From Leucobacter insecticola (GTDB lineage: Bacteria > Actinomycetota > Actinomycetes > Actinomycetales > Microbacteriaceae): a stretch of 64,000 nucleotides of DNA. Of this stretch, positions 38,038-46,909 are shown in pieces (within the stretch, counting starts at the first letter, position 1; every line of letters begins with the position of its first letter). The position numbers were made by a program, and so were the translations under genes. The stretch lies in assembly GCF_011382965.1 (NCBI RefSeq), contig NZ_CP049934.1:2790001-2854000 (forward strand), in the 5' to 3' direction. Below the pieces are notes generated by a model. The model was not told the origin of the DNA and made no database searches. It worked only from the letters and a program-made list of their open reading frames with translations.

Positions 38038-38746
38038 CACAAGCGAACTAGCGAAACTGGCAGGAGTGTCGCTTCGGACGGTCCGTCATTATCACGATGT
38101 CGGGGTACTCCCAGAGCCGGTGCGTTTGACCAATGGGTACAAGCAATACTCGGTCTCTGATCTGGTGGTGCTCCTACGCATTCGACGATTGTCTAAACTT
38201 GGATTTCCTCTGGCTCAGATATCGGACTTACTCGAAGAAGGTGAAGAGCGGGAAGCGGAGCTTGTTGCCAAGCTTGATCAAGAGTTGCAAGCGGAGATCC
38301 GAAGGCTTCAGCTAATGCGCGATGAGCTGGCCAACTCGTTGAAACAAGGAGCGCCGCCAGATGTTGAACCCGGCGCATTCTTGGCCGCAGCGAGATTTGA
38401 AAAGCCTAACCAGCTCCGACTAGGAGTTCTGCTAAGTATTGCACTTTCCGCTGTCGAGCAAGAGAGTCTCGTCAAGTTCGTTGATGATCATCCTGACGGA
38501 TACGCGACCTTGAACGAGCAATTCGCGTCTTTGACTCCCACATCGAGCGAAGAAGACATCAATCGTGTTGCTGACCTTATTCTGGAAGCCGTGCTAAATC
38601 TCACGATGAATGAGAAGCAAGACTCCACCCTTCAGCCCTCTATTAAAGGTATTCACCCCAACTTCGCCGTGGATCTTCTAGCGGAGACGTTCATGGAGGG
38701 CCTTAATTCCTCCCAGCAACGGGCGTTGTCGATTGTGTTGTCCTGA
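38027..38746 (+). CDS. MerR-family transcriptional regulator
   Basis: 239 residues, ATG 38027 within the end of the methyltransferase gene. The N-terminal MerR HTH is complete: STSELAKLAGVSLRTVRHYHDVGVLPEPVRLTNGYKQYSVSDLVVLLRIRRLSKLGFPLAQI, followed by the dimerisation coiled coil (EEREAELVAKLDQELQAEIRRLQLMRDEL). The C-terminal part (about 120 residues) is a possible ligand-binding domain, perhaps for the peptide. As last gene of the cluster it is the likely pathway activator. Confidence 0.85.
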   Translation: MQLSTSELAKLAGVSLRTVRHYHDVGVLPEPVRLTNGYKQYSVSDLVVLLRIRRLSKLGFPLAQISDLLEEGEEREAELVAKLDQELQAEIRRLQLMRDELANSLKQGAPPDVEPGAFLAAARFEKPNQLRLGVLLSIALSAVEQESLVKFVDDHPDGYATLNEQFASLTPTSSEEDINRVADLILEAVLNLTMNEKQDSTLQPSIKGIHPNFAVDLLAETFMEGLNSSQQRALSIVLS

Positions 38747-38891
38747 CAATTGAGGACTGATGTCAGCGCGGTTGCATGTCTTCGAGTCTCACGCGGAAGG
38801 CCAGATTGATGGGTTGCAGATGACACTTGAAAGGCCGTCGCGCCTAGAGTGAAGCGCTCTGGGTTTGTTGGAGACTCAGCTCATTTGATTT

Positions 38892-39800
38892 CTACCAGTT
38901 CTTTGGCGCTGGTAACTCCAGCATAGAACGACTCCTCATGCTCTGCCGGGGCACATCACCGAGATAGCTATGCAGCCGCTGCGTGTTGTGCCAATGCACC
39001 CAGCCGAGCGTCGCGAGCTCGAGATCATCGATCGTCTTCCACGGCCCCTCTTTCGCTGGCCCACGCACCAGTCCAGCCTTGTAATACCCGTTGACTGTCT
39101 CCGCGAGGGCATTGTCATAACTGTCACCAACGGTCCCGATCGAGGGCGTCGCACCTATCTCAGCTAGGCGTTCCCCGTAGCGAATAAACGTGAATTGCGA
39201 CCCCGCATCAGAATGGCACCGAAGCTCGGGAAGTTTTCTACCCCGTGACCAGCGGGCCATTTCGATCGCATCAAGTACCGTCTCAGTTCTCATGTTCGAG
39301 GCGCACCGCCACCCCACGATCATGCGACTGAACGCATCAATGATGAAACACACATACGCGACGCCCTGCCAGGTGGGCACGAACGTCAAATCCGTCACCC
39401 ACAACTGGTTCGGCCCGTCCGCGGAGAATACCCGGTTCACGAGGTCTGGATGTCTGGGCACTGCCGGGTCTGGTTTCGTGGTCTTCACCCGCTTCTCACG
39501 GCGTACTCCCGCAATCTCGAGGATCTTCATGAGTCTCGCGACCTGGTCGCGACCAATACCGATCCCGGCACGCTTCGCGGCTTTCCAGAGCTTACGTACT
39601 CCATATACAGAGTAGTTCGTCTCCCAGATCTCGAGCAACTGCGGCGCGACTTCAGCGTCTCTGAGCTGCCGGACCGAGGCTGGTCTCCCGTTCGCGGCGT
39701 AGTAGGTTGACGGGGCCACCTGCAGCACTCTGCAGATGAACTCGACCCCGACCCTGCGCCCAGCAACAACATCGTCCTTGTTGCGGTGAATGAATGCCAC
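38892..39800 (-). CDS. IS3-family transposase OrfB, copy 2
   Basis: 302 residues, intact rve core with WVTDLTFVPTWQG, CHSDAGSQF and SYDNALAETVNGYYKAGLV. Relative to copy 1 it shows Ser-to-Arg (FICRVLQ), Cys-to-Tyr (NYSVYG), Gly-to-Arg (GVRREKR), Glu-to-Gly and Ser-to-Pro changes. Confidence 0.88.
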   Translation of the reverse strand: MAFIHRNKDDVVAGRRVGVEFICRVLQVAPSTYYAANGRPASVRQLRDAEVAPQLLEIWETNYSVYGVRKLWKAAKRAGIGIGRDQVARLMKILEIAGVRREKRVKTTKPDPAVPRHPDLVNRVFSADGPNQLWVTDLTFVPTWQGVAYVCFIIDAFSRMIVGWRCASNMRTETVLDAIEMARWSRGRKLPELRCHSDAGSQFTFIRYGERLAEIGATPSIGTVGDSYDNALAETVNGYYKAGLVRGPAKEGPWKTIDDLELATLGWVHWHNTQRLHSYLGDVPRQSMRSRSMLELPAPKNW

Positions 39801-40132
39801 TAGCTCCGATGTTGGCGGTCGAGTTCCGCCCCGAAGAAAGACGCGGCCCGCTTCAGAATTTCATTCGCGCGTTTAAGTTCACGGTTCTCTTGTTCAAGCT
39901 CACGCATACGCGTCTACTCATCGGTCGTCACTCCAGCATGCACTCCGTCATCAATGTCGGCTTGACGTACCCAGGAACGCACCGATTCTGGTCCATAGCC
40001 AAGCTGGTCAGCAACACGCTGCACCGTCCCTTGACTCTTACCGAGTTCTGTCTGGAGAGTCCGTACCATGCGGACCGCGGCCGCTTTCTCCTCAACCGAG
40101 TATCTGCGCCCTCTGTTGTTTACTCGTTCCAT
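39800..40132 (-). pseudogene. IS3-family transposase OrfA, copy 2, nonsense mutation
   Basis: Same HTH/coiled-coil protein as in copy 1, but a CAG codon has become TAG at 39914-39916 (after HAGVTTDE). This removes the leucine-zipper-like tail and any read-through into OrfB. This copy cannot make a full OrfAB by itself. Confidence 0.85.
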
Positions 40133-40188
40133 GACTCCATCCTCTTTCCAAAGTACGGAATCTCCAACAAACCCAGAGCGCTTCAGGT

Positions 40189-40380
40189 TTAGTCCCTGCC
40201 TGGGGATTGGTTGCCGCGTCTCCTTAAACCAACGATGGCTATTGAGAGCGCAGCGAGAAACGAGATCAGTCCAAGGGTAAATGAACCAATGACAAGTGGC
40301 GGGCTTTTGAAAAGGAATCCAGCGAAGCCCACCAGCCCCCCTCCTAGGAGTACTAGAACAACTACCCAATTCCTACTCAT
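40189..40380 (-). CDS. Small two-helix membrane protein next to bacteriocin-like gene
   Basis: 63 residues from ATG 40380, preceded by AAGGGG at seven bases. Two hydrophobic helices (VVVLVLLGGGLVGFAGFLF and PLVIGSFTLGLISFLAALSIAIVGL) and an Arg-rich tail. It follows the Cys-rich precursor gene by about 45 bp in the same direction, the usual place for an immunity protein; that role is inference. The IS3 copy ends 3 bp past its stop. Confidence 0.6.
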   Translation of the reverse strand: MSRNWVVVLVLLGGGLVGFAGFLFKSPPLVIGSFTLGLISFLAALSIAIVGLRRRGNQSPGRD

Positions 40381-40424
40381 TTCGTTCCCCTTCCACAATG
40401 CTCATAGAATAATCGCGCGTGCTG

Positions 40425-40820
40425 CTATCCTGCCAGACAGTTGCCGACGGAGACACCGGCTACAGCTGTGAAAATTGCTACACAAGCGATGCATCCTGCT
40501 CCAAGCGTTACGGCACAGAGGCCTCCGCAGGTCGCAATAATCGCGATTGCCGCCGCCGTGCCAATCCCAAGAGTATTTAGACAGTTGATCACACTGTTCT
40601 TACCCAGATTGGGTGACTGCGCGGCGTCTTCATCTGAGCTGAATACGCTTTGATCTATCTTGGATCCGTCTACCCAATAAGTGGCATCAACAGAAGACTC
40701 TGTCAGCTGGGAGATCTTTATCTGAATGACTTGTTCTACCTCTCCAGTCGACGCCGAAACTATGGCTGAAGCCGCGGAATGAATTGGCCTGGGTTTAGTT
40801 CCGACCGTTGTATCCGTCAA
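40425..40820 (-). pseudogene. Halocin C8-like bacteriocin precursor, 5' end replaced by an IS
   Basis: The open frame (131 residues) begins inside the neighbouring IS3-type element. The first residues (about MTDTTVGTKPRPI) are IS-derived, and the native part starts near HSAASAIVSAS at 40779. The C-terminal 55 residues are hydrophobic, Gly/Ala-rich and contain six Cys (CLNTLGIGTAAAIAIIATCG, LCAVTLGAGCIACVAIF, GNCLAG), resembling the halocin C8-like bacteriocin domain of Gram-positive bacteria. The normal leader start is lost, so expression depends on the IS. Family call moderate. Confidence 0.6.
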
Positions 40821-41728
40821 CCAGTTGGTTGCGGAAGCTTTGTACTGTCAGCGTAGTACGCTTCCTCAACCTCGAGTGGGGTGCGCATATCGAGCTCCCC
40901 ATGGAGGCGCTCATGGTTCCACCACCACACCCACTTCAAAGTCGCGAGCTCGACCTGCTCGACACTCTTCCAAGGACGTTGCTGACGGATTAGCTCGGTC
41001 TTGTAGAGGTTGTTCACCGCTTCTGTCATCGCATTGTCAAAACTGTCTCCAACAGTTCCAGTTGAGGGGAGCGCACCCAGTTCCACAATGCGATCGGTGT
41101 AGACCATCGCGGTGTAATTCGATCCGTGATCAGCGTGATGAATTACTCCGTTCAGGTCGCCCCCGAGTTGCCAGGCAGCCATATCAAGCGCCTGCATCGG
41201 GAGTACCTCTGATCTGAGTGTCGAAGCGACGTTCCAGCCCACAATCCTGCGTGAATATACGTCAGTGACGAACGCGGTATACGCGAACCCGGACCATGTC
41301 GCGACGTAGGTGACATCACACACGAGTAATCGTTTCGGCGCTGCAGCGGTGAACTCCCGGTTCACCAAATCAGATGGCAAGACCGCCGACCGGTCCGAGC
41401 GCGTGGTGAACACTCGCTTCGATTTGCGCACTCCGCGCACCCCGGCAGCTTTCATGAGACGTTCGGTCTGATCACGGCCAACGTCCCACCCCTCACGGTT
41501 GAGGAGCGCGTGCATCTTGCGACGCCCATACACGCTGTAATGCTTCTCGTGGAGGCGCTGGATCTCAGGAACGAGGAGTTCATCGCGAAGCTGCCGCCCA
41601 GAGGGCGGGCGGTGCTTCGCAGCCCGATACTCGCGAGACGTAAGGAAACCACGAACTACCGCACGGAGTGTTCGGCAGAGGAACTCGACCCCGAAACGAT
41701 CACGATACATATCGATGAATCTGATCAT
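40817..41728 (-). CDS. IS3-family transposase OrfB
   Basis: 303 residues with the rve DDE core: LLVCDVTYVATWSGFAYTAFVTDVYSRRIVGW, HHADHGSNYTAMVYTD and DSFDNAMTEAVNNLYKTELI, then the WWWNHERLHGELDMRTPLEVE motif near the end. HTH_21 N-terminal domain. Overlaps OrfA by 4 nt. Intact. Confidence 0.9.
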   Translation of the reverse strand: MIRFIDMYRDRFGVEFLCRTLRAVVRGFLTSREYRAAKHRPPSGRQLRDELLVPEIQRLHEKHYSVYGRRKMHALLNREGWDVGRDQTERLMKAAGVRGVRKSKRVFTTRSDRSAVLPSDLVNREFTAAAPKRLLVCDVTYVATWSGFAYTAFVTDVYSRRIVGWNVASTLRSEVLPMQALDMAAWQLGGDLNGVIHHADHGSNYTAMVYTDRIVELGALPSTGTVGDSFDNAMTEAVNNLYKTELIRQQRPWKSVEQVELATLKWVWWWNHERLHGELDMRTPLEVEEAYYADSTKLPQPTG

Positions 41729-42039
41729 TTCGTTCGTGGGTGGTCGAGTTCCTTGGCGAAAAATATACTCGCAGCCCGCAAAACCTCGTTCGCTTTCTTC
41801 AACTCAGCGACCTCGCGGCGCAGACGCCGGTTCTCCTCAGTGATGTCGGTCGTCACGCCATGTTTATGGCCGGTATCAATCAGGAATTGACGGTGCCAAA
41901 TACGGAGCGTGTCTGGTGAGACACCCAGCAAGCCTCCGACGTGGTTACTCGCTGCGTTGAGACTTGCATGCTCGGGGAGCGCTTCGGTGAGCATGCGGAG
42001 TGCGCGTTCACGGAATTCTAGATCGTATTTTCTTGCCAT
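41725..42039 (-). CDS. IS3-family transposase OrfA
   Basis: 104 residues, ATG 42039 (MARKYDLEFRERALRML). HTH (HVGGLLGVSPDTLRIWHRQFLID) and C-terminal coiled coil (ENRRLRREVAELKKANEVLRAASIFFAKEL). Confidence 0.88.
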   Translation of the reverse strand: MARKYDLEFRERALRMLTEALPEHASLNAASNHVGGLLGVSPDTLRIWHRQFLIDTGHKHGVTTDITEENRRLRREVAELKKANEVLRAASIFFAKELDHPRTK

Positions 42040-42091
42040 GGTGTTTCCATCTTCCTTGTTGAAAGATCGGAACTAAACCCAGGCCAATTCA

Positions 42092-42442
42092 TTGTGCTTG
42101 TTCGCGTTTAGTCATCACGCCCCGGTCTCCGTGTTCACGCCATTGTTGCACCCATTTGTTGAGTACGACATGGGTGGTCATGTGGAGGTCAGTCGCGATG
42201 TCTTTCACGGGTTCGCCTGCCAGGACCCGCCCGACTGCCGCTGATTTGAATTCCCATGGGTAGTGGCGTGGGGGACGCGGTTGTGCTCTGGGCTTCACAC
42301 TGGGAGGCCCCTCACGCACCCAGTCGTGGAGCACGTGCCTGGAAGGGTATCCCAGGATCCGGATCGTTTGAGCGAAAGACCCCACCTGACGATACGTGAC
42401 AATCGCTGTCTCGCGTTGGTTCGGGGTGTAGACGATCCTCAT
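42092..42442 (-). pseudogene. Truncated IS3-family OrfA (IS150-like HTH protein)
   Basis: From ATG 42442 (MRIVYTPNQRETAIVTYRQVG) the frame carries two HTH repeats (SFAQTIRILGYPSRHVLHDWVREG and EFKSAAVGRVLAGEPVKDIATDLHM) of an IS150-type OrfA. It is cut at MTKREQAQ by the neighbouring element's right end, which provides the stop codon. The matching OrfB is absent. Confidence 0.75.
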
Positions 42443-42535
42443 ACGGTTCTCCAAATGGTACGGAAACCAGTCCGAAGCCCCATTCTGCCGATAACCCCAA
42501 ATGTGGGTTATTGGCGACTCGGCAATCGTGGCAAA

Positions 42536-42582
42536 ACAAAAAAACCCCGGAACTTCCGCATGTTTCTGCGGTAGTTCCGGGG
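42536..42582 (-). terminator. Rho-independent terminator downstream of tRNA-Pro
   Basis: A 16-bp stem with one mismatch (left arm 42545-42560, CCCCGGAACTTCCGCA; right arm 42567-42582) and a 6-nt loop, followed on the minus strand by seven Ts. It lies 8 bp after the tRNA-Pro 3' end. A smaller palindrome ATAACCC-N7-GGGTTAT is at 42491-42511. Confidence 0.85.
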
Positions 42583-42589
42583 CTTACTG

Positions 42590-42664
42590 TCGGGATGACA
42601 GGATTTGAACCTGCGACCCCGTCGTCCCGAACGACGTGCGCTACCAAGCTGCGCCACATCCCGA
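42590..42664 (-). tRNA. tRNA-Pro (CGG)
   Basis: Cloverleaf on the minus strand: acceptor CGGGATG/CATCCCG, D-arm GCGC..GCGC, anticodon arm CGTCG-TTCGGGA-CGACG with anticodon CGG, and T-arm GCAGG-TTCAAAT-CCTGT. Discriminator A. CCA is not encoded. The 3' end faces the accessory island, the usual orientation for island integration sites. Confidence 0.92.
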
Positions 42665-42746
42665 TTGCGTTTTCACGCGAAGACAACTCTATCGGGTTCC
42701 GCCGCAAAAGAGAAAACGCCAGCAGCTAAACACCCGCAGCGAGAGT

Positions 42747-43391
42747 TCACACCGTCAGCATCGCCAGCATCACCGGGTCGAGCTGATCCGGCCAGGTCGC
42801 CCGCAACACGCGAGCCCCGGGGACCGCAGCATCGGGCAAGGCAGGATCAAGCACCCGCCACACGTCAAGCGTCGCGAGCGGGGCCGTGATCCGGGTCACT
42901 CCCCCGAGGTTTTCCACCTCCGCGGCCCACAACTCGGGCACGGGCGCTCCCGGCACCCCTGATCCGCGAACCTGCACCGCGGAATCCCGAGTGCCGGTCT
43001 CCCCCGAAGCATCCACCGTGACGAGCTCAGCTTCGTGCCCGCCCTGCGCGATCGCGGCCGCGAGCACCGAGCGATACACCGGATCCCCCACCGCGTCACT
43101 CACCCAGCGGGTGCCGAGCACGCCGTGCTCCATCGTGCCGACGAGAAACGGCTCACTATCTTCAAGCAGCGCCCCGCGATACGTGAGCGGGACGTGGTAG
43201 ACCGCATCGCCCCCTGCGCGCAGCAGATGCCCCTCAAGCCCAACCTCGCCCTCGGGATCGTCGAAACGATACGCGCCAAGCGACACCAGCTGAGCAGCAT
43301 CGCCAGAGAACCACGCCTGCGTCGGCAACCACTCCGCGAGCAGCTCAAGCTTCGAGGGGCGCAACGTGGTGGAGGCGTAGATCAGAGACAT
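42747..43391 (-). CDS. Maltokinase N-terminal cap-like domain protein
   Basis: 214 residues. The opening SLIYASTTLRPSKLELLAEWLPTQAWF and LVSLGAYRFDDPEGEVGLEGHLL are typical of stand-alone proteins resembling the N-terminal cap of mycobacterial maltokinase (Mak_N_cap). No kinase catalytic domain follows, so it is not a kinase itself. Role unknown, possibly linked to trehalose/glycogen metabolism. Confidence 0.72.
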   Translation of the reverse strand: MSLIYASTTLRPSKLELLAEWLPTQAWFSGDAAQLVSLGAYRFDDPEGEVGLEGHLLRAGGDAVYHVPLTYRGALLEDSEPFLVGTMEHGVLGTRWVSDAVGDPVYRSVLAAAIAQGGHEAELVTVDASGETGTRDSAVQVRGSGVPGAPVPELWAAEVENLGGVTRITAPLATLDVWRVLDPALPDAAVPGARVLRATWPDQLDPVMLAMLTV

Positions 43392-43452
43392 GCTCAGATC
43401 CTACGCCCGCGGCCGGGTTCCCCGTATCCCAGCCCAGCGACTTTCCCCAGAA

Positions 43453-43516
43453 ACACCGATTCGCCGTAGAACACCTCGAACCCGAGCGAATGAGGTGTTC
43501 TACGGCGAATCGGTGT
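43453..43516. repeat. Long intergenic hairpin (family member 1)
   Basis: A perfect 25-bp inverted repeat (left arm 43453-43477, starting ACACCGATTCGCCGTAGAAC; right arm 43492-43516) with a 14-nt loop, between typA and the maltokinase-cap gene. The arm is clearly related to the hairpin at 46910-46971, sharing ACACCGATTCG and AGAACACC. A bidirectional terminator or mobile palindromic repeat. Confidence 0.75.
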
Positions 43517-43618
43517 CTTACTGGCGCGGTCCTTGATTTCGACTCGCAAGCTCGCTCAATCGGCGGGAGAACACCAAGCTCGCTCAATCGGCGGAGCAAC
43601 AGGATCAGCGCAGAAAAC

Positions 43619-45523
43619 CTACTTCTGGTTCTTCACACGCGACGCGGCACGCGCACGCGCGTTCGCATCCAGCTCCACTTTGCGGATACGCACGGTCTCG
43701 GGAGTCACCTCGACGCACTCGTCCTCGCGGGCGAACTCGAGGCATTCCTCAAGCGTGAGCTGCCGAGGCGGCGTCATCGACTCGAAGCTGTCGGAGGAAG
43801 CCGCACGCATGTTGGTGAGCTTCTTCTCCTTGGTGATATTCACGTCCATGTCTTCGGAGCGCGAGTTCTCACCGATCACCATGCCCTCGTAGACCTCGGC
43901 GGTCGGCTCCACGAAGAACGTCATGCGTTCCTGCAGATTGATCATCGAGAACGGGGTGACGACACCCGAGCGGTCAGCAACGATCGAGCCATTCTGACGG
44001 GTCACGATGGATCCGGCCCACTCACCGTAACCGTGCGAGATCGCGTTCGCGATGCCGGTGCCGCGGGTGGTGGTCATGAACTCGGAACGGAAGCCGATGA
44101 GGCCGCGCGACGGAACGATGAATTCCATGCGCACCCAGCCGGTGCCGTTGTTCACCATGTTCTCCATGCGGCCCTTACGGGTCGCGAGCAGCTGCGTGAT
44201 CGCGCCGAGGTGCTCCTCGGGGGTATCGATCGTGAGGTGCTCGTAGGGCTCCTGCGTCTTACCGTCCACAACCTTGGTAACCACCTGGGGCTTGCCGACG
44301 GTCAGCTCGAAGCCCTCGCGGCGCATGTTCTCGACGAGGATCGCGAGCGCAAGCTCCCCGCGTCCCTGCACCTCCCAGGCGTCGGGGCGCTCGGTGTCGA
44401 GCACCCGCAGCGACACGTTGCCGACGAGCTCGCGGTCGAGGCGATCCTTGATCATGCGCGCGGTGAGCTTGTGCCCCTTGACCTTGCCGACGAGCGGCGA
44501 GGTATTGGCGCCGATAGTCATCGAGATCGCCGGTTCGTCGATCGTGATGCCGGGCAGCGGGCGCACATCCTCGGCGTCGGAGATCGTCTCTCCGATCGTA
44601 ATGTCTTCGATGCCAGCGATCGCAACGATGTCACCGGGGCCGGCCTTCTCAGCCGGGAACCGAGTGAGTGCCTTGGTCAGCATCAGCTCGGTGATCCGCA
44701 CGTTCTGCACGCTGCCGTCGAGCTTCACCCAGGCGACGGTCTCACCCTTGTGGATCCAGCCGTTGTGCACGCGCAGCAGTGCGATACGGCCGAGGAACGG
44801 CGAGGAGTCGAGGTTCGTGACGTGGGCCTGCAGCGGCGCTTCGTCATCGAACTGGGGGGCGGGAACACGGTTCAGGATCGTCTCGAACAGCGGTTCCAGA
44901 TCGGGGTTGTCGGGCAGCGTGCCGTTCGCGGGGCGGTTGTGGCTGGCAGCGCCGGCACGACCGGAGAGGTACACGGTCGGCACATCGAGCACCGCATCGA
45001 TATCGATGTCGGGGTGATCCTCAGAAAGATCTGAGGCGAGGCCGAGCAGCAGATCCTGCGCTTCTCCCTCAACTTCTTCGATGCGGCCGTCGGGACGGTC
45101 GGTCTTATTGACCGCGAGGATTACGGGCAGTTTCGCCTCGAGCGCCTTGCGCAACACGAAGCGGGTCTGCGGCAGCGGGCCCTCGGAGGAGTCGACGAGC
45201 AACACAACACCGTCAACCATTGACAGCGCGCGCTCCACCTCGCCGCCGAAGTCGGCGTGGCCCGGGGTGTCCACCACGTTGATAGTGATCGGGCCGTTGG
45301 TGGCGTGCGCACCCTCGTAGCTGATGGCGGTGTTCTTGGCGAGGATCGTGATCCCCTTCTCGCGCTCAAGGTCGTTCGAGTCCATGACCCGATCGTCCAT
45401 TTCAGCGTGAGCGTCAAAAGAATGTGTCTGCTTGAGCATGGCGTCGACCAGGGTCGTCTTGCCGTGGTCGACGTGCGCGACGATTGCGACGTTGCGGAGG
45501 TCTTCGCGGGTGGCGAGAGCCAT
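43619..45523 (-). CDS. typA: Translational GTPase TypA/BipA
   Basis: 634 residues, a ribosome-binding GTPase of the EF-G-related family involved in stress adaptation and ribosome assembly. G1 [11 protein letters not shown]2 region [13 protein letters not shown]3 DTPGHADF and G4 NKTDRP are all present. The C-terminal domain contains [12 protein letters not shown], the TypA hallmark. Start chosen at ATG 45523 with AAGGAT ten bases upstream; the frame is open further but the extension is low-quality. Confidence 0.97.
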   Translation of the reverse strand: MALATREDLRNVAIVAHVDHGKTTLVDAMLKQTHSFDAHAEMDDRVMDSNDLEREKGITILAKNTAISYEGAHATNGPITINVVDTPGHADFGGEVERALSMVDGVVLLVDSSEGPLPQTRFVLRKALEAKLPVILAVNKTDRPDGRIEEVEGEAQDLLLGLASDLSEDHPDIDIDAVLDVPTVYLSGRAGAASHNRPANGTLPDNPDLEPLFETILNRVPAPQFDDEAPLQAHVTNLDSSPFLGRIALLRVHNGWIHKGETVAWVKLDGSVQNVRITELMLTKALTRFPAEKAGPGDIVAIAGIEDITIGETISDAEDVRPLPGITIDEPAISMTIGANTSPLVGKVKGHKLTARMIKDRLDRELVGNVSLRVLDTERPDAWEVQGRGELALAILVENMRREGFELTVGKPQVVTKVVDGKTQEPYEHLTIDTPEEHLGAITQLLATRKGRMENMVNNGTGWVRMEFIVPSRGLIGFRSEFMTTTRGTGIANAISHGYGEWAGSIVTRQNGSIVADRSGVVTPFSMINLQERMTFFVEPTAEVYEGMVIGENSRSEDMDVNITKEKKLTNMRAASSDSFESMTPPRQLTLEECLEFAREDECVEVTPETVRIRKVELDANARARAASRVKNQK

Positions 45524-45676
45524 AACTGTGAGATCCTTACGAGGTGATGTGGGGGCAGTGGCGGTTTGCCAAGCGTCACGCGGGGTCACCGCGAAAGCCC
45601 CAAAAAATAGGCCGACGCACCATCCTAGCGGATCCTTCCTGAACTCACGAAAAACTACCTCTGTAGAATAACGAGA

Positions 45677-46861
45677 ATGACTCTGCAGCGCCGCCTCACC
45701 CCGGGCCTCCTCGCGGTGCTCTCCTTCCTCGCATCGATCGGTCCATTCGCGACCGACATGTATCTCGCGGCGTTTACCGACATCGCCCGTGAACTCGGCG
45801 CCCCTGCATCCTCGGTCCAGCTCACGCTCACCGCGTTTTTGGTGGGGATGGGTGTCGGGCAGCTGATCCTCGGCCCACTTTCGGATCAAGTGGGCCGCCG
45901 CCCAGTGCTCGTGATCTCACTCAGCGTCTTCGCTCTCGCGAGCGTTCTCATGGTGTTCAGCCCCAACATTGGGGTCTTCATTGCGTTGCGCGCGGTACAG
46001 GGGATCGCGGGTGCGGCCGGGGTGGTCGTGTCGCGGGCGATCGCGGTGGATCTCACCGAGGGTGCGGCCGCGATCCGCGCCATCAGTCTCATCGCCATGT
46101 TCGTGGGCCTCGGGCCACTCCTCGCTCCCCCGATCGGCGGCGCGATCTTGCAGATTGGTGATTGGCACGCGGTGCTCGCAGCCCTCGCGGGCATGGCCGT
46201 GCTGATGTGTGTGCTCGCGGCGGTCTTTGTACCGGAATCGCTCCCGCCCGCGGCCCGCCGAGATGCGGGGCTGCGCGCTGCGGTCGGCAATTTCGGCCTG
46301 CTGTTACGGAACAGTGAGTTCGTGCTACTCATCTGCGTTTTCGGCCTGGGGTTTGGCAGCATGATGGCCTACATTTCGGCGTCCCCGTTCGTGGGTCAGG
46401 TGATCCTGGGCATGTCGCCCCTTATCTACTCGCTCGCCTTCGCTGCGGGTGCGCTCGCGATGATCCTGTCGAACTCGATCAACGCGAGGCTCGCCGGAAA
46501 GGTACCGCCTGAGCGCATGCTGCTGCTCGGCACCTGCCTCGGGTTCGTGGCGGGGATCGCGCTCACGGTGTTCGCCGCAACCGACACGCTCACGATCCCG
46601 GCGTTCATCGCGTGCGCATTCACGCTCACCGGGGGCACCGGCCTCGTGATGTCGAACGCGAGTGCGCTTGCGCTGTCATTTGCAGGGCGCGCTCGCGGCG
46701 CAGGATCGGCGCTTCTCGGTGCCGCGCAATTCAGTGTCGGCGGCCTCGCGTCTCCCCTCGTTGGCGCGTGGGGAGAGCACACCGCGATGCCGATGGCAGT
46801 ATTCGTTGTCACCGCCACGGGCCTCGCGACACTCGGCGCGATCCGCTACGCGCTGAGGTAG
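45677..46861 (+). CDS. MFS multidrug transporter, Bcr/CflA family
   Basis: 394 residues with twelve helices. ASIGPFATDMYLAAFTDIARELG is the Bcr/CflA signature of helix 1. Motif A is GPLSDQVGRRPVL and the motif C region is RAVQGIAGAAGVVVSRAIAVDL. A drug/proton antiporter of the DHA1 group. It is divergent from typA and single-gene. Confidence 0.93.
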   Translation: MTLQRRLTPGLLAVLSFLASIGPFATDMYLAAFTDIARELGAPASSVQLTLTAFLVGMGVGQLILGPLSDQVGRRPVLVISLSVFALASVLMVFSPNIGVFIALRAVQGIAGAAGVVVSRAIAVDLTEGAAAIRAISLIAMFVGLGPLLAPPIGGAILQIGDWHAVLAALAGMAVLMCVLAAVFVPESLPPAARRDAGLRAAVGNFGLLLRNSEFVLLICVFGLGFGSMMAYISASPFVGQVILGMSPLIYSLAFAAGALAMILSNSINARLAGKVPPERMLLLGTCLGFVAGIALTVFAATDTLTIPAFIACAFTLTGGTGLVMSNASALALSFAGRARGAGSALLGAAQFSVGGLASPLVGAWGEHTAMPMAVFVVTATGLATLGAIRYALR

Positions 46862-46909
46862 TTGCCCCTCAGTTCGGCGCGGATCCTGACCTCAGCGCTT
46901 CACTAAGAA

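Larger units (their letters stand above)
38850..40185 (-). mobile_element. IS3-family insertion sequence, copy 2 (inverted)
   Basis: 1336 bp with the same TGAAGCGCTC... / ...GAGCGCTTCA ends as the copy at 23724. The two copies differ at several residues, so they are not from a very recent duplication. No target duplication (GAG / GGT). Confidence 0.92.
40780..42091 (-). mobile_element. IS3-family insertion sequence (third type)
   Basis: 1312 bp with long inverted repeats TGAATTGGCCTGGGTTTAGT... and ...ACTAAACCCAGGCCAATTCA. Left flank is the bacteriocin precursor; right flank is another IS's orfA, so the two sides were not originally contiguous. No target duplication. Confidence 0.9.

Noticed and set aside
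32366..38850. Search for YcaO/TfuA, LanB, LanM, LanKC or radical SAM genes in the RiPP cluster
   Set aside because: None present; hence not called a thioamitide, class I-IV lanthipeptide or linaridin.
23720..40190. Inversion between the two IS3 copies as the cause of the missing target duplications
   Set aside because: Swapping the flanks in either combination still gives no matching 3-4 bp duplication.
22600..42700. Phage or ICE integrase and CRISPR array
   Set aside because: No tyrosine/serine recombinase and no regularly spaced direct repeats were seen in the island or the rest of the window.
43490..45034. 514-residue open frame antisense to typA
   Set aside because: Shadow frame with His/Arg-rich random composition; typA is certain.
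45523..45889. 122-residue N-terminal extension of typA
   Set aside because: Not conserved in the family, low-quality composition; ATG 45523 has an RBS and the correct [11 protein letters not shown] start.
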